Below, piece by piece: positions 37,347-47,183 of a stretch of DNA of 64,000 nucleotides. The position numbers and the translations under genes are program-made. The notes under the pieces were generated by a model that saw nothing but the letters and a program-made list of their open reading frames with translations, searched no databases and was not told the origin of the DNA. This stretch comes from Candidatus Woesearchaeota archaeon (GTDB lineage: Archaea > Nanobdellota > Nanobdellia > Woesearchaeales > JABIAG01). Position 1 is the first letter of the stretch, and each line of letters begins with the position of its first letter. Location: the NCBI GenBank assembly GCA_018653365.1, contig JABIAG010000003.1:158830-222829 (forward strand), in the 5' to 3' direction.

Positions 37347-39761
37347 ATGGAATTACCTAAACATTACACGCCCAAAGAGTCAGAGCCAAAATGGCAGGAG
37401 TTTTGGGAAAAAGAGAACCTTTTTGCGTTTAATGCAGATGATATTAAGCTTCCTTTATTCACAATTGATACCCCTCCACCAACAGTTTCTGGTAAGATGC
37501 ATATGGGTCATGCCTTTTCTAATTCACATCAAGATTTTATTGCAAGGTTTAAGAGAATGCAAGGTTTTAATGTTCTTCAACCTTTGGGTACTGATGATAA
37601 TGGGCTTCCAACACTTCTTTTAATTCAAAAGCTGAAGAAGGTAAACGCTTCTAAAATGGATAGAAAAGATTTTAGAAAGCTTGTTTTAGAGACCTTAGAA
37701 AAAGAGTTAAAGCCAAGTTACATTAATGATTGGAGAAAACTAGGTATAAGTTGTGATTTTAATGTTACTTATTCTACTATTGATTCGCACTGTCAAAAAA
37801 TTTCACAGAAATCATTCATTGATCTTTACAAAATAAACAGAGAGTATAGGATTGAAGCTCCCATGATGATCTGTCCTAAATGTAAGACTGCCATCTCTCA
37901 GGTTGAGTTGGAGGATGCAGAATTTGATTCACAATTAGTTTACATTAAAGTTAAAGTTGAGACTGGTGATGAATTAGTTTTTGCCACAACAAGGCCAGAA
38001 CTTTTACCTGCTTGTGTTGGAATTAGTGTTCACCCTGATGATGAACGGTATAAACACTTAATTGGTAAGAAAGTAACGTTGCCTTTAACAGGTAATCAAG
38101 TAATTCTTTCTGCGGATAAAGAAACTGATCCAGAATATGGTTCAGGAGTTGTTTATTATTGTTCTTATGGTGGAATTGAGTGTGTTGAATGGCTTTCAAG
38201 GCATAAAGATGCTGAACCAATTCATATAATGGGTGTTGATGGTGTTTATAATGAAAAAGCGGGTAAGTATCAAGGTATGAATAGTAATGATGCAAGAAAG
38301 GAAATAATTAAAGATTTAGAATCTGATGGTTCTTTGGTTAAATCTGAGAATCTTAAACATTCTGTTAATGTTCATGAACGTTGTGGTACAGAAATTGAGT
38401 ATGTTGCAACAAAACAATGGTTTATCAAGTATATGGATATGAAAGATGATATGCTTAAATGGGGAAATGAACTAAATTGGTATCCTGAACATATGAAAAA
38501 TCGTTATGATAACTGGGCACACGGGCTTAAGTGGGATTGGTGTATTTCTAGACAGATTCCTTATGGTATTCCCTTTCCAGTTTGGTATTGTGAAGATTGT
38601 GATGAAGTAATTCTTGCAAAAGAAGAAGACCTTCCTGTCGATCCTACTGAGGATGTCCCTCCTGTTTCTGCTTGTCCTAAATGTAAAAGTAAAAACTTAG
38701 TTGGTGAAAAAGATATAATTAATACCTGGGCAACTTCATCTTTGACTCCCACTATTGTTAAGGAGTTGTTTAAAGGAAAACCTATTTATGATAAGTTAAT
38801 TAGTGAACCTGAAAGTCTTAGACCTCAAGCTCATGACATCATTACTTTCTGGCTTTTCAATACAGTTGTTAAGTCTCAACTTCATTTCAAAGTGCTTCCC
38901 TGGAAGGACTGTATGATTAGTGGATGGATGCTTGATCCCAAAGGTAAGAAAATGTCTAAGTCTAAAGGAAATGTTATTGAACCTAGAGATATGATTGAAA
39001 AGTATTCGGCGGACGCATTAAGATTTATGGCTGGCGGTTCTAAACTTGGTGATGATCTTCCTTTCCCTGAGAAAGAGGTTATGATGGGACAGAAAACTGT
39101 TACTAAATTGTGGAATGCCTCTAAGTTCGCAATTATGCACCTGGAAGATTACAAGAAAGGAAAAGCAGATTTGAGACTTGTTGATCGGTGGGTTTTAACT
39201 AAACTTCATAGGCTTATTAAGTCAACTACAGAAAATTTTGAGAATTATGCTTTTTCAGCAGTTAGAAAAGATGTCGATAACTTTTTTTGGCATGTTCTTT
39301 CAGATAATTATTTAGAAATTGCTAAAGATAGATTATATAATCCTGATGTTTGGGGTAAAGACCAAAGAATTGCTGCTCAACACACTTTATATCAATTAGT
39401 GCTTAATATTTTGAAGCTGTTTGCTCCTTTCCTTCCACACATAACTGAAGAGATTTATCAGTTATACTTCAAAGATAAAAAAGATTCCAAAAGTATTCAT
39501 ATTTCTGAATGGCCTAAGTATGATGAAGGGTTGGTTGATGATAAGGCTGAACAGATCGGTGACGCATTAATTGAGGTAGTTACCATTGTTAGAAAGGCCA
39601 AATCAGATAAACAATTATCTATGAAGGCCCCTGTTAAAAAGTTAGTTATAACCTCTGAACTTAGTTTTGAGGAGGTTAAACAAGATTTAGAGAAAACATT
39701 ATTTGTTGAGAATATCGAGTTTAAAAAAGGAAAGTTAGATGTTAAAATTGAGTTTGATTAG
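37347..39761 (+). CDS. valS: Valyl-tRNA synthetase
   Basis: PPPTVSGKMHMGHAFSN (HIGH-type), KKMSKSKGNVI (KMSKS), INTWATSSLTPTI. Confidence 0.95.
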   Translation: MELPKHYTPKESEPKWQEFWEKENLFAFNADDIKLPLFTIDTPPPTVSGKMHMGHAFSNSHQDFIARFKRMQGFNVLQPLGTDDNGLPTLLLIQKLKKVNASKMDRKDFRKLVLETLEKELKPSYINDWRKLGISCDFNVTYSTIDSHCQKISQKSFIDLYKINREYRIEAPMMICPKCKTAISQVELEDAEFDSQLVYIKVKVETGDELVFATTRPELLPACVGISVHPDDERYKHLIGKKVTLPLTGNQVILSADKETDPEYGSGVVYYCSYGGIECVEWLSRHKDAEPIHIMGVDGVYNEKAGKYQGMNSNDARKEIIKDLESDGSLVKSENLKHSVNVHERCGTEIEYVATKQWFIKYMDMKDDMLKWGNELNWYPEHMKNRYDNWAHGLKWDWCISRQIPYGIPFPVWYCEDCDEVILAKEEDLPVDPTEDVPPVSACPKCKSKNLVGEKDIINTWATSSLTPTIVKELFKGKPIYDKLISEPESLRPQAHDIITFWLFNTVVKSQLHFKVLPWKDCMISGWMLDPKGKKMSKSKGNVIEPRDMIEKYSADALRFMAGGSKLGDDLPFPEKEVMMGQKTVTKLWNASKFAIMHLEDYKKGKADLRLVDRWVLTKLHRLIKSTTENFENYAFSAVRKDVDNFFWHVLSDNYLEIAKDRLYNPDVWGKDQRIAAQHTLYQLVLNILKLFAPFLPHITEEIYQLYFKDKKDSKSIHISEWPKYDEGLVDDKAEQIGDALIEVVTIVRKAKSDKQLSMKAPVKKLVITSELSFEEVKQDLEKTLFVENIEFKKGKLDVKIEFD

Positions 39762-41149
39762 ACTTTCTTAACTCGAACTCCTTTGTCAGAATCTTCTAGA
39801 ACATATCCTTTGTCTTTTATTTCATCTCTTAGTCTATCTGCTTCTTCCCAGTTCTTATTCTTTCTTGCTTCCTCTCTTTTATTAGCAAGTTCAGTTATTT
39901 CTTTTGGTACTTCTTCATTGGTATGTTCCATTATTCCTAGTACTGAATCAATCTTGTCCATGAACTCCTTGATTTCAGTAGCGTTTTCAACCCCGATTTC
40001 AATCTTATTAATCTCTGTCATAAAATTAAAGATTGATGCTAACCCTCCAGAAATGTTTAAATCATTATCCATTGCTTTCTCAAAGTTTTCTTTTGCTTCA
40101 GAGATTAACTCCGTAACGGTTTTATTATACTCTTTACTTTCAATCTCATCTAATTTATCTAAGAAGTCGTGAAATTTTCTTAGAGTGGAGGGTATGTTTT
40201 TTAGTTGGTCTTCTCTGAAGTCCATTTTTTGTCTGTAGTGAGTTGACATTAGTTCATATCTGATTGAGAGAGGGTCATACCCTTTTTTTATTAGGTCTTG
40301 TAATGTGTAAAAATTTCCTAATGATTTGCTCATCTTTTCACCATTAACAATTAGGTGTTCGTTATGCATCCAGTAGTTAGCTAATTTTTTACCTTTTGCT
40401 GCTTCAGATTGTGCTATTTCATTTGTGTGGTGGGGAAAGATTAGATCTACCCCTCCGGTGTGTATATCAAATGGTTGTCCTAAGTACTTCACAGACATTA
40501 CTGAGCATTCTATGTGCCAGCCTGGTCTGCCCTTTCCAATTTCTGTTTCCCAGTATACCTCGCCGTCTTCTTTGTCATATGCTTTCCAAAGTGCAAAGTC
40601 TCTTGCATCTTCTTTGCCATATTCGTCTTTGTTGGACAATCTGCCATCTGCATTTTGTTTTAGGTCATCTGTTTGTAGGCATGCTAGCTTTCCATAATTG
40701 GTAAATTTTGAGATCTTATAATAAATATCCCCATTTTCTGTTTTGTATGCATACCCTTTTTCTAATAGTTTTTTTACTAACTCGACCATTCCCTCTATGT
40801 GTTCGGTCGCTCTAGGTAGTATGCCTGGAATTTCAATGTTTAATTTGGTTAGGTCTGATAAGAATGCTTCGGTGTAAAATTCAGTAAATTCTTTTAGGGA
40901 CTTTCCCTCTTTTTGAGAGTCTCTTATTGTTTTATCATCAACATCAGTTATATTCATTACCTGTTTAAGTTTAAACCCTTTATACTTTAGATATCGTCGT
41001 AGTATGTCGTTGAATATGTATGCTCTTAGGTTTCCAATGTGAACATAGTTGTAAACGGTTGGACCACAACTATAGAGGCTAACCTCATCTTTCTTAATGG
41101 GTTTGAATTCTTCTATCTTTCTTGTTAGTGTATTGTAAAACTTTAGCAT
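39758..41149 (-). CDS. cysS: Cysteinyl-tRNA synthetase
   Basis: SCGPTVYNYVHIGNLRAYIFNDILRRYL, GWHIECSVMS, NGEKMSKSLGNF. Confidence 0.95.
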   Translation of the reverse strand: MLKFYNTLTRKIEEFKPIKKDEVSLYSCGPTVYNYVHIGNLRAYIFNDILRRYLKYKGFKLKQVMNITDVDDKTIRDSQKEGKSLKEFTEFYTEAFLSDLTKLNIEIPGILPRATEHIEGMVELVKKLLEKGYAYKTENGDIYYKISKFTNYGKLACLQTDDLKQNADGRLSNKDEYGKEDARDFALWKAYDKEDGEVYWETEIGKGRPGWHIECSVMSVKYLGQPFDIHTGGVDLIFPHHTNEIAQSEAAKGKKLANYWMHNEHLIVNGEKMSKSLGNFYTLQDLIKKGYDPLSIRYELMSTHYRQKMDFREDQLKNIPSTLRKFHDFLDKLDEIESKEYNKTVTELISEAKENFEKAMDNDLNISGGLASIFNFMTEINKIEIGVENATEIKEFMDKIDSVLGIMEHTNEEVPKEITELANKREEARKNKNWEEADRLRDEIKDKGYVLEDSDKGVRVKKV

Positions 41150-41172
41150 AGAACTTAATTATCTGTTTGAAT

Positions 41173-42402
41173 TTATATAGTTTTCCTAATCGTTAACTGG
41201 GTGTTAAATAATTCTAGAGCTAACTCTTTCAATTTTGGTGCTTTATCTGAGTCGTCAGTTAACCTTTCTCTCTTTTCTTTTGATTCTTGTATTAATTGTA
41301 TTTCTTTTTGCACATGATTGATTTTATCTTCCTCTCCAGCGATTTTTAAATTCAAAGAATCATCCACGTTAAGTGCATTTATTTTTTCTTGTAATAGTCG
41401 ATTTTTTTCAAGTCTTATGTTCAAGTAACCCTCTTTTGTGTTCTTAAGAAGGTCTAATGTGTTTTTTTCTTGTTTTTCGCTCAAGCCAACCTCTTTTTTC
41501 CCAATACTTCGCTCCAGTCCAGTTAATATTTCGGTAATCTTAAGTTCGGTATCATTAAAAAATGTTGTAACTGGATCTTCTATGTATTCAGCAATTAGCT
41601 TGTATTCCATACTTACTTTTTGATATTTTCTTAGTGCTCTACCTAATTTTGAAAAGAATAAACTTACTTCTTCTTTGTTGGATTTTAGTTGGGTTTGCAA
41701 TTGAGTTTTTTCTTCTTTTAATTTGATGTTTTGCTTATATTCTAGACTTTCTTTGATTGTTTTGATCGTTTGTTCTTTTTCTTTTTTTTCTTTTTCTAAT
41801 TCATTGATCTCTTTGTCTTTTTGTGTTAAGTCTTGTTCTTGTTGTTTTTTTTCTTCTTCCTTTTTTTGTATTGTGGTTATGATTTTTATTACGTCTTCAA
41901 TTTTATCTAGCTTTTTTCTTTCTATTTTTTTCTTAAACTTTCTTGCTTGTAAATTGATCTCCCCAATTGATTTGTAGACCTCTTGTACTTGATTAAAGAA
42001 TAGGTGTGTTGTTGCTTGATAACTCTTTGTTGTTTTTTGTGCGAGTTCATCTAGTGTTTTGTTTAATTCTGTGTTAAAATTTATCGTTACTCTTATGGTT
42101 TGTTCTTCTGGAAAGCTTAAATTGTTTATGAATCTCCCAACCTCTGTAACAAAGCTGTTTTTTTGTCCTACAACCATGCTTCTTACTCTGTCTTCAACCT
42201 TATCTTTTTCACTTACCTGAGCTGTTCGTAATACCTCATTTTTTTCTGTTAGAACCTCTTTCTGTGTTTTTAGGTTTTCAAAATAAGCATTTATCTCTTT
42301 ACTGAAGTCAATTTGGGCTAGTTCTTCATCTAACCAGTTGTGTAATTCACTAATTTCAAGGCTTTTAGCCTTGGATTCTTCTTTTTTAAATAGCTTAAAC
42401 AT
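41173..42402 (-). CDS. Long coiled-coil protein
   Basis: Extended K/E/Q-rich heptad region. Confidence 0.65.
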   Translation of the reverse strand: MFKLFKKEESKAKSLEISELHNWLDEELAQIDFSKEINAYFENLKTQKEVLTEKNEVLRTAQVSEKDKVEDRVRSMVVGQKNSFVTEVGRFINNLSFPEEQTIRVTINFNTELNKTLDELAQKTTKSYQATTHLFFNQVQEVYKSIGEINLQARKFKKKIERKKLDKIEDVIKIITTIQKKEEEKKQQEQDLTQKDKEINELEKEKKEKEQTIKTIKESLEYKQNIKLKEEKTQLQTQLKSNKEEVSLFFSKLGRALRKYQKVSMEYKLIAEYIEDPVTTFFNDTELKITEILTGLERSIGKKEVGLSEKQEKNTLDLLKNTKEGYLNIRLEKNRLLQEKINALNVDDSLNLKIAGEEDKINHVQKEIQLIQESKEKRERLTDDSDKAPKLKELALELFNTQLTIRKTI

Positions 42403-42455
42403 TTTATTGGAGAATGAATGTTATTCTATAAATCTTTGCTATTTACGTAAGAAGC

Positions 42456-43199
42456 CTATTTGTGTATAACGTAAAACATTTCGTTTTCAGTGTCTATTAT
42501 GTTATATTCATAACATAATCGGGTTAGCATTAGTTCAACCCATCGTCTTTTTGGGACTCTCATAGGCAGTCCAGATAGTGTTTTGGTTGCAAAGCTTATC
42601 ACTACCCAATTAGAGGGTGTGCTCTTGATTAATTCTTCACTTATTTTGTGGCTTTTGACTAATTCAACACTTTCTAGTAATTTAAATAAGAAATAAACAT
42701 CTGCTTTTGGTAATTTAAGTTCTAAAACGTCTTCACAGTACGCCTCTCCCTTTATTTTATTGTCAGAAAAGAACTTGTTAACTTTATCGACGCATTCTTT
42801 GTTAATTTCATATGCAATATATTCTGGTTTACATCCTAATTTATCGTACATTAGGGGATTTAGTCCTGCTCCTAGGTCAACTATTTTTTTAGGAAATCCA
42901 GTTATGTTGAAAATGCTTAGGTAAACGTCATAATCTCGGTCTTGAGTTGAGATGTGTTCTTTTGTTTTTTTGGCAAATGCTCCAATTCCTTTGTACAATG
43001 TTTTTTTGATGTTTTTAACTAGAGCATCTCGTTCTTTTTTCTTATCAAGTTTATCAATGATTGCAGGAGTATTTCGTAGGTATTTGATGACCTCTTTTTT
43101 TACTTTTTCTTCATTAATTTCTTTGTATTTTCCACTTCGAACTTGTGAAACTAAGTTATCTAGAATCTCTTTTTTCAACTCTTTTTTGTAGATTTTCAT
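42456..43199 (-). CDS. Putative 16S rRNA methyltransferase of the ArmA/Rmt/FmrO family
   Basis: IVDLGAGLNPLMY, ADVYFLFKLLESVEL, NWVVISFATKTLSGLPMRVPKRRWVE resemble ArmA LDFGCGFNPL, DVVFLLKMLPVLKQ, NFVISFPIKSLSGK (recalled sequence). Confidence 0.75.
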   Translation of the reverse strand: MKIYKKELKKEILDNLVSQVRSGKYKEINEEKVKKEVIKYLRNTPAIIDKLDKKKERDALVKNIKKTLYKGIGAFAKKTKEHISTQDRDYDVYLSIFNITGFPKKIVDLGAGLNPLMYDKLGCKPEYIAYEINKECVDKVNKFFSDNKIKGEAYCEDVLELKLPKADVYFLFKLLESVELVKSHKISEELIKSTPSNWVVISFATKTLSGLPMRVPKRRWVELMLTRLCYEYNIIDTENEMFYVIHK

Positions 43200-43201
43200 T
43201 T

Positions 43202-43873
43202 CTACTTCTTTTTCACAACAATCATTACATGATCTTTTTCAAAAGGTTCTAAACTTCTAAAGTCAACGATTGTTAGTTCTTTTTCTAACTTCTCTCTAAC
43301 CTCTCTAAATACCTGTTTGGGTTTGGCGCCCATGTCTATGCTTCTTGCTTTTACAGATAGCATTCCAAATCCGCCCTTTCTTAGGTATTTTCGAACATTT
43401 TTAAGAAATATTTCTGCTTGGTTCCGTTGAGCTACGTCTTGAAAAATAACACTTACTTTTTCTGGAACTAATGATTCATAAGTTTCTGGGTGGAATGCAT
43501 CTCCCATTATTGGGGCTATGTTTTTTCTTTTTTCGCATAAAAACATTAATTCTATTAGGGGTCTGAATGCCGGGTCAATTCCGAATACCATGCCTCCTTT
43601 TCCAATTATGTCTGAAATATGAGATGCGGTAGTTCCTGATGCAATCCCTAAGTATAGTACTGTTTGATCTGGTCTGATGAATGCATCTCTTACTCCTTGC
43701 ATTATGTACGCGCCAAGTTTACTTCTGTTGGGATTCCACTCTCTATATTCAACTCCTTTATCTTTCTCTAGTTTTTCATCATATACTTTCTTTCCAGGAA
43801 CCAAGTTCTTTGTGAATATTCTTGGTCTTCGTCCAGGTAGTTCATATACTCCGAATAGTTTTGTAGGCTTCAT
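43202..43873 (-). CDS. flpA: Fibrillarin-like rRNA/tRNA 2'-O-methyltransferase
   Basis: YREWNPNRSKLGAYIMQG, VLYLGIASGTTASHISDIIG, VSVIFQDVAQRNQAEIF. Confidence 0.93.
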   Translation of the reverse strand: MKPTKLFGVYELPGRRPRIFTKNLVPGKKVYDEKLEKDKGVEYREWNPNRSKLGAYIMQGVRDAFIRPDQTVLYLGIASGTTASHISDIIGKGGMVFGIDPAFRPLIELMFLCEKRKNIAPIMGDAFHPETYESLVPEKVSVIFQDVAQRNQAEIFLKNVRKYLRKGGFGMLSVKARSIDMGAKPKQVFREVREKLEKELTIVDFRSLEPFEKDHVMIVVKKK

Positions 43874-44274
43874 CGTTTATTTTTTATTCTCCAGCAGTTT
43901 TCATCTATAAAATCATGATTTGTTGTGTTGACGTTTTCTATGAATTCAGGGGTTACTTTACACCGGTATTTTTCCATCACTTCGTACCAGGTCCATTGTT
44001 CTTTTTCATATTCGTCAAAAAAGTTTACATTCATTATGCACTTCTTGCCTCTTTGTCTTATTTCCCAGAGCGCTCTTGTTGAGGATTGGATGGGTTGGTA
44101 TGTTTCTGTACAGGTTTGTAATGCTGCCGCTTGGGTTATGTTTAGTGTAGGAAATTCAGGTACCTGGTCGTACCACAGTACTAATTCATCCACTAAGTAA
44201 TACAGGTAACCTAGTCCAAATAGTATTGCAAGTACTAGTACGCCCCATAGTATGATTTTATTTGCTCGTTTCAT
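43870..44274 (-). CDS. Hypothetical protein with N-terminal TM
   Basis: ORF overlapping both neighbours, operon context. Confidence 0.6.
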   Translation of the reverse strand: MKRANKIILWGVLVLAILFGLGYLYYLVDELVLWYDQVPEFPTLNITQAAALQTCTETYQPIQSSTRALWEIRQRGKKCIMNVNFFDEYEKEQWTWYEVMEKYRCKVTPEFIENVNTTNHDFIDENCWRIKNKR

Positions 44275-44794
44275 TGTTATAACTTATCCCGTAATGTTTT
44301 AGTACTTCGCCGCCACTCCAGTTTAGTACTTTTTCTTTTTCTATTCCTAATTTTTTTGCATATTCAAAAATTGTTTCTTCATCAGGTGCTTCAATTTCAA
44401 GGTATGTTGGAATTCCTTCTGAAGGTTCATCAATTTCAAATCGGGTGTCAGTAAGCTTGTAGCTTGTTCTTTTTTTCTTACCTGCTCTTCTTACTCTAAG
44501 TCCGATCTCTTCAAATATTTTGTTAACAATGTCAAAGTCTTTAACTTCGGTTTCAATTTCTTCTTCAATTTTTACTTTATCTTTACTTAGGCTTTTCTTA
44601 AACGTGAGAATATTTTTCTCTCCTTTTTTTCGTAGTCTTAAAAGCGTGTGGCTTTTTTTAATGCTATCGTCATTAAAATCATAAAGGTTTGAAACTAGTT
44701 CTCCTTCAAATACTTTTTCTGCCCCAAGTTCTAGTAATTTAGCAATCATTTCTTCTTTATTGATTTCTAGGATTTTGCCTTCTACCTCTTTCAC
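44258..44794 (-). CDS. CYTH-domain protein (class IV adenylate cyclase/ThTPase-like)
   Basis: MKEVEGKILEI, LLRLRKKGEKNILTFKK, TYLEIEAP. Confidence 0.85.
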   Translation of the reverse strand: MKEVEGKILEINKEEMIAKLLELGAEKVFEGELVSNLYDFNDDSIKKSHTLLRLRKKGEKNILTFKKSLSKDKVKIEEEIETEVKDFDIVNKIFEEIGLRVRRAGKKKRTSYKLTDTRFEIDEPSEGIPTYLEIEAPDEETIFEYAKKLGIEKEKVLNWSGGEVLKHYGISYNNETSK

Positions 44795-45351
44795 TCTAAC
44801 CTCACAAACAATTTTTTTAATAATTGATAATTTTCTTCAAGTTCTTGTTTGCAAATATCTAAGGATAAAACTTTATATTTTTCTTCAATCTTATTTTTGA
44901 TAAGTGTTGTTGCTTCTTCAAAATTCATTCTTTTTTTAGTCAGGTTGCAAATAGTTGCTATCACATTTTTTGGAATTAAGAACTTATAACAATCAGCATT
45001 AGCACAAATCTCCGCCTCTTTACACTCATATTCTTGTCCATGATGTGCTTCTACACAATTAATTATTTTTTTCTTTTTATCTTCTTCTAAGGTAATGTCT
45101 TTTAACCATTTTTTTACTGCTTCTACGCTCATTCCAAGATGTTCTTGCGTTTTTCCTTCTTTTACGGCTTGTCCAAGTTTTATGTCCATTAAGATCGTTC
45201 CGATTAATACTATGTCTTTGTCAACGCCTGATTTTTCTGCTAGTTCTTGTCCTTTTTCATTTGATGTTTTGAACAATAATAAAGAGGGAGAGCCATATTT
45301 TTCGATCTCTTCTAAAGCCCATTTTTTTGCGTTTTCTATTATATCTTTCAT
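44791..45351 (-). CDS. HD-superfamily protein with degenerate HD motif
   Basis: IGTILMDIKLGQAVKEGKTQEHLGMSVEAVKKWL, EAHHGQ, ANADCYKF. Confidence 0.65.
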   Translation of the reverse strand: MKDIIENAKKWALEEIEKYGSPSLLLFKTSNEKGQELAEKSGVDKDIVLIGTILMDIKLGQAVKEGKTQEHLGMSVEAVKKWLKDITLEEDKKKKIINCVEAHHGQEYECKEAEICANADCYKFLIPKNVIATICNLTKKRMNFEEATTLIKNKIEEKYKVLSLDICKQELEENYQLLKKLFVRLE

Positions 45352-46058
45352 TTAAGCATCCTCTTTAATTTATCTCCAACAAATTCACCTTTAAAATAAT
45401 CTACTTTTGCTGCTATTGATATCTTGTCTGCTAGTCTGCCTGCTGCTTTTGCTTTTTGTTTAGAACTTGCAACGTATTCATGACCTAATAATACTCCATA
45501 TTTTGGTGGGCGTGCTCCAAATTTGATATGTCTAAATAATGCTTTTTCTGCCCCTAAGATTTGTATGGTAGATGAAGGAAATTCTATTAGTTTTTTCATC
45601 CCTCCTGCTAATTCAATCAGTTTTCCGCCAATCAGACCACCGGCTAGGGTGGTTAGGTTTGGATAATGTTTTTGCATTAGTTCGTTTAGTTTTTGAGTTT
45701 GTTTTTCTCTTAATTGTATGATTTTTTCACATTCTTGACGTAATAGTTCAAGACTTTCAAGGTCTTTTTTTGAGAACTCTTTTCCCATGCTTTCTTTTAT
45801 GTCGAATTGTTGCATTAGGTTTTTTCTTTCTTTTCTAATTATGTCAACAAAGTCTTCTTGTTTTATTATTAGATTTGAAACTTCAGGCAGGGTTAGTTCA
45901 TACCAGTCTCTTAATCTTTTTATTAGCATATTTAGTATCCTGTCAAGGTCTTCGATATGGGCAACTAGTTGTATTATGAAGACATCTTCTTTGATTGCTT
46001 CACGAATTTTTCCTCTAGTAAACGCAATACTTTTCTTTCTTAATTCTTGTAGGTTCAT
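45348..46058 (-). CDS. Nop5/Nop56-like C/D RNP core protein, N-terminally reduced
   Basis: PNLTTLAGGLIGGKLIELAGGMKKLIEFPSSTIQILGAEKALFRHIKFGARPPKYGVLLGHEYV (NOP domain). Confidence 0.92.
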   Translation of the reverse strand: MNLQELRKKSIAFTRGKIREAIKEDVFIIQLVAHIEDLDRILNMLIKRLRDWYELTLPEVSNLIIKQEDFVDIIRKERKNLMQQFDIKESMGKEFSKKDLESLELLRQECEKIIQLREKQTQKLNELMQKHYPNLTTLAGGLIGGKLIELAGGMKKLIEFPSSTIQILGAEKALFRHIKFGARPPKYGVLLGHEYVASSKQKAKAAGRLADKISIAAKVDYFKGEFVGDKLKRMLK

Positions 46059-46134
46059 TGTCTATATGGGGATGGCTTGCCTTCTTAAATATTTCCCCTA
46101 AAATAGAAAAGTTAATAAAATCTTTCACGTATTT

Positions 46135-46416
46135 GTGAGTATGGCTCTTTCAGAAGAAGAACTTAAGAGTTTTTCAGTAAAACACCGTAAAAAGATTGTT
46201 CATCACGCAGTGGGCGAAGGAATAGTGGCTGTTTTGCCTTTAGCTGCACTAGCAATTGGGTTTTCGGTTATTTTAACTAGGTCAAATTCTCAAGAACTGC
46301 TATCTCCTCAAAGATTCGGTGTTGTTAGTTTTTTACTTCCTATAGTGGTAGTTGCATATGTGGTTTTCTTATTTTTTATTATTAAAGATATTAAATCTAA
46401 AGTAAAACAGAAATAA
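46135..46416 (+). CDS. Small membrane protein
   Basis: 93-aa ORF with two TM segments. Confidence 0.55.
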   Translation: MSMALSEEELKSFSVKHRKKIVHHAVGEGIVAVLPLAALAIGFSVILTRSNSQELLSPQRFGVVSFLLPIVVVAYVVFLFFIIKDIKSKVKQK

Positions 46417-46806
46417 TTAACTTCCTAGTCCGATTAGGCTAACTCCAACAATTATTAAGAGTACTCCAATCCATTTCATTGTTGTTACTTTTTCTTTTAA
46501 CATCCATTTAGATAAAATTGCTACCCAGACGTAAGCTAGAGCAACAAACGGGTATAATACTGATAACTCTCCCCCTTTCAGTGCGGGAATGAATAGTAAA
46601 GTGCTTAGTGCGTAGAATATTATTCCCCAGATTAACTCTTTATTTCTTAGTATGTCTAAAATGTTTTTTATTATCTTACTAATGGAGATTTCTTTTATTT
46701 TTATTATGTAAAATCTGTCTGAACCTTTTTTTAAAAGGATTGGTCCTATAGCCCCGACGAGGGTTGCTCCAATTACTAATCCAATTGCCCAGAGTTCGGT
46801 GGTCAT
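46417..46806 (-). CDS. EamA/SMR-type transporter subunit
   Basis: Four TM segments; LSVLYPFVALAYVWVAILSKWMLKEKVTTMKWIGVLLIIVGVSLIG. Confidence 0.8.
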   Translation of the reverse strand: MTTELWAIGLVIGATLVGAIGPILLKKGSDRFYIIKIKEISISKIIKNILDILRNKELIWGIIFYALSTLLFIPALKGGELSVLYPFVALAYVWVAILSKWMLKEKVTTMKWIGVLLIIVGVSLIGLGS

Positions 46807-47174
46807 TATTCAACCACCGCTTGTTCAGTTTTACTCCCAAATCCTACAAATGAAACGCCTGCTACAATAACAGCAACTCCCAATATTTTCAGGTAGTTTA
46901 ATTCTTCGTTAAAGAATAGGTTGGACATTAATACAACCCAGATGTATCCTGTTGCTATGATAGGGTAAAGTGTTGATAGATCGTCTTTTTGTAATGCTAA
47001 TAGCAGGATTGCTGCACCTATTGCGTAAATTACTAGCCCCCCAATTACAAAGTAGTTTAAGAATATTCCGCTGAAACTAAAATTAAGATGGGGAATGCCG
47101 AATTTGTAAAGTACTTGGGCTATAGAAACGAGTATTGTAACAATTATTATCATAAACAATGCTTTAGTATTCAT
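46806..47174 (-). CDS. EamA/SMR-type transporter subunit
   Basis: DDLSTLYPIIATGYIWVVLMSNLFFNEELNYLKILGVAVIVAGVSFVG. Confidence 0.8.
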   Translation of the reverse strand: MNTKALFMIIIVTILVSIAQVLYKFGIPHLNFSFSGIFLNYFVIGGLVIYAIGAAILLLALQKDDLSTLYPIIATGYIWVVLMSNLFFNEELNYLKILGVAVIVAGVSFVGFGSKTEQAVVE

Positions 47175-47183
47175 AAACCCTCT

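Noticed and set aside
38023-38295. Minus-strand 90-aa His/Tyr-rich ORF
   Set aside because: Antisense to valS; the composition is an artefact of reading AT-rich codons in reverse.
46417-47174. Toxin-antitoxin or other mobile cassette suggested by two small overlapping genes
   Set aside because: Both are four-TM EamA/SMR-type transporter halves, consistent with a heterodimeric transporter.
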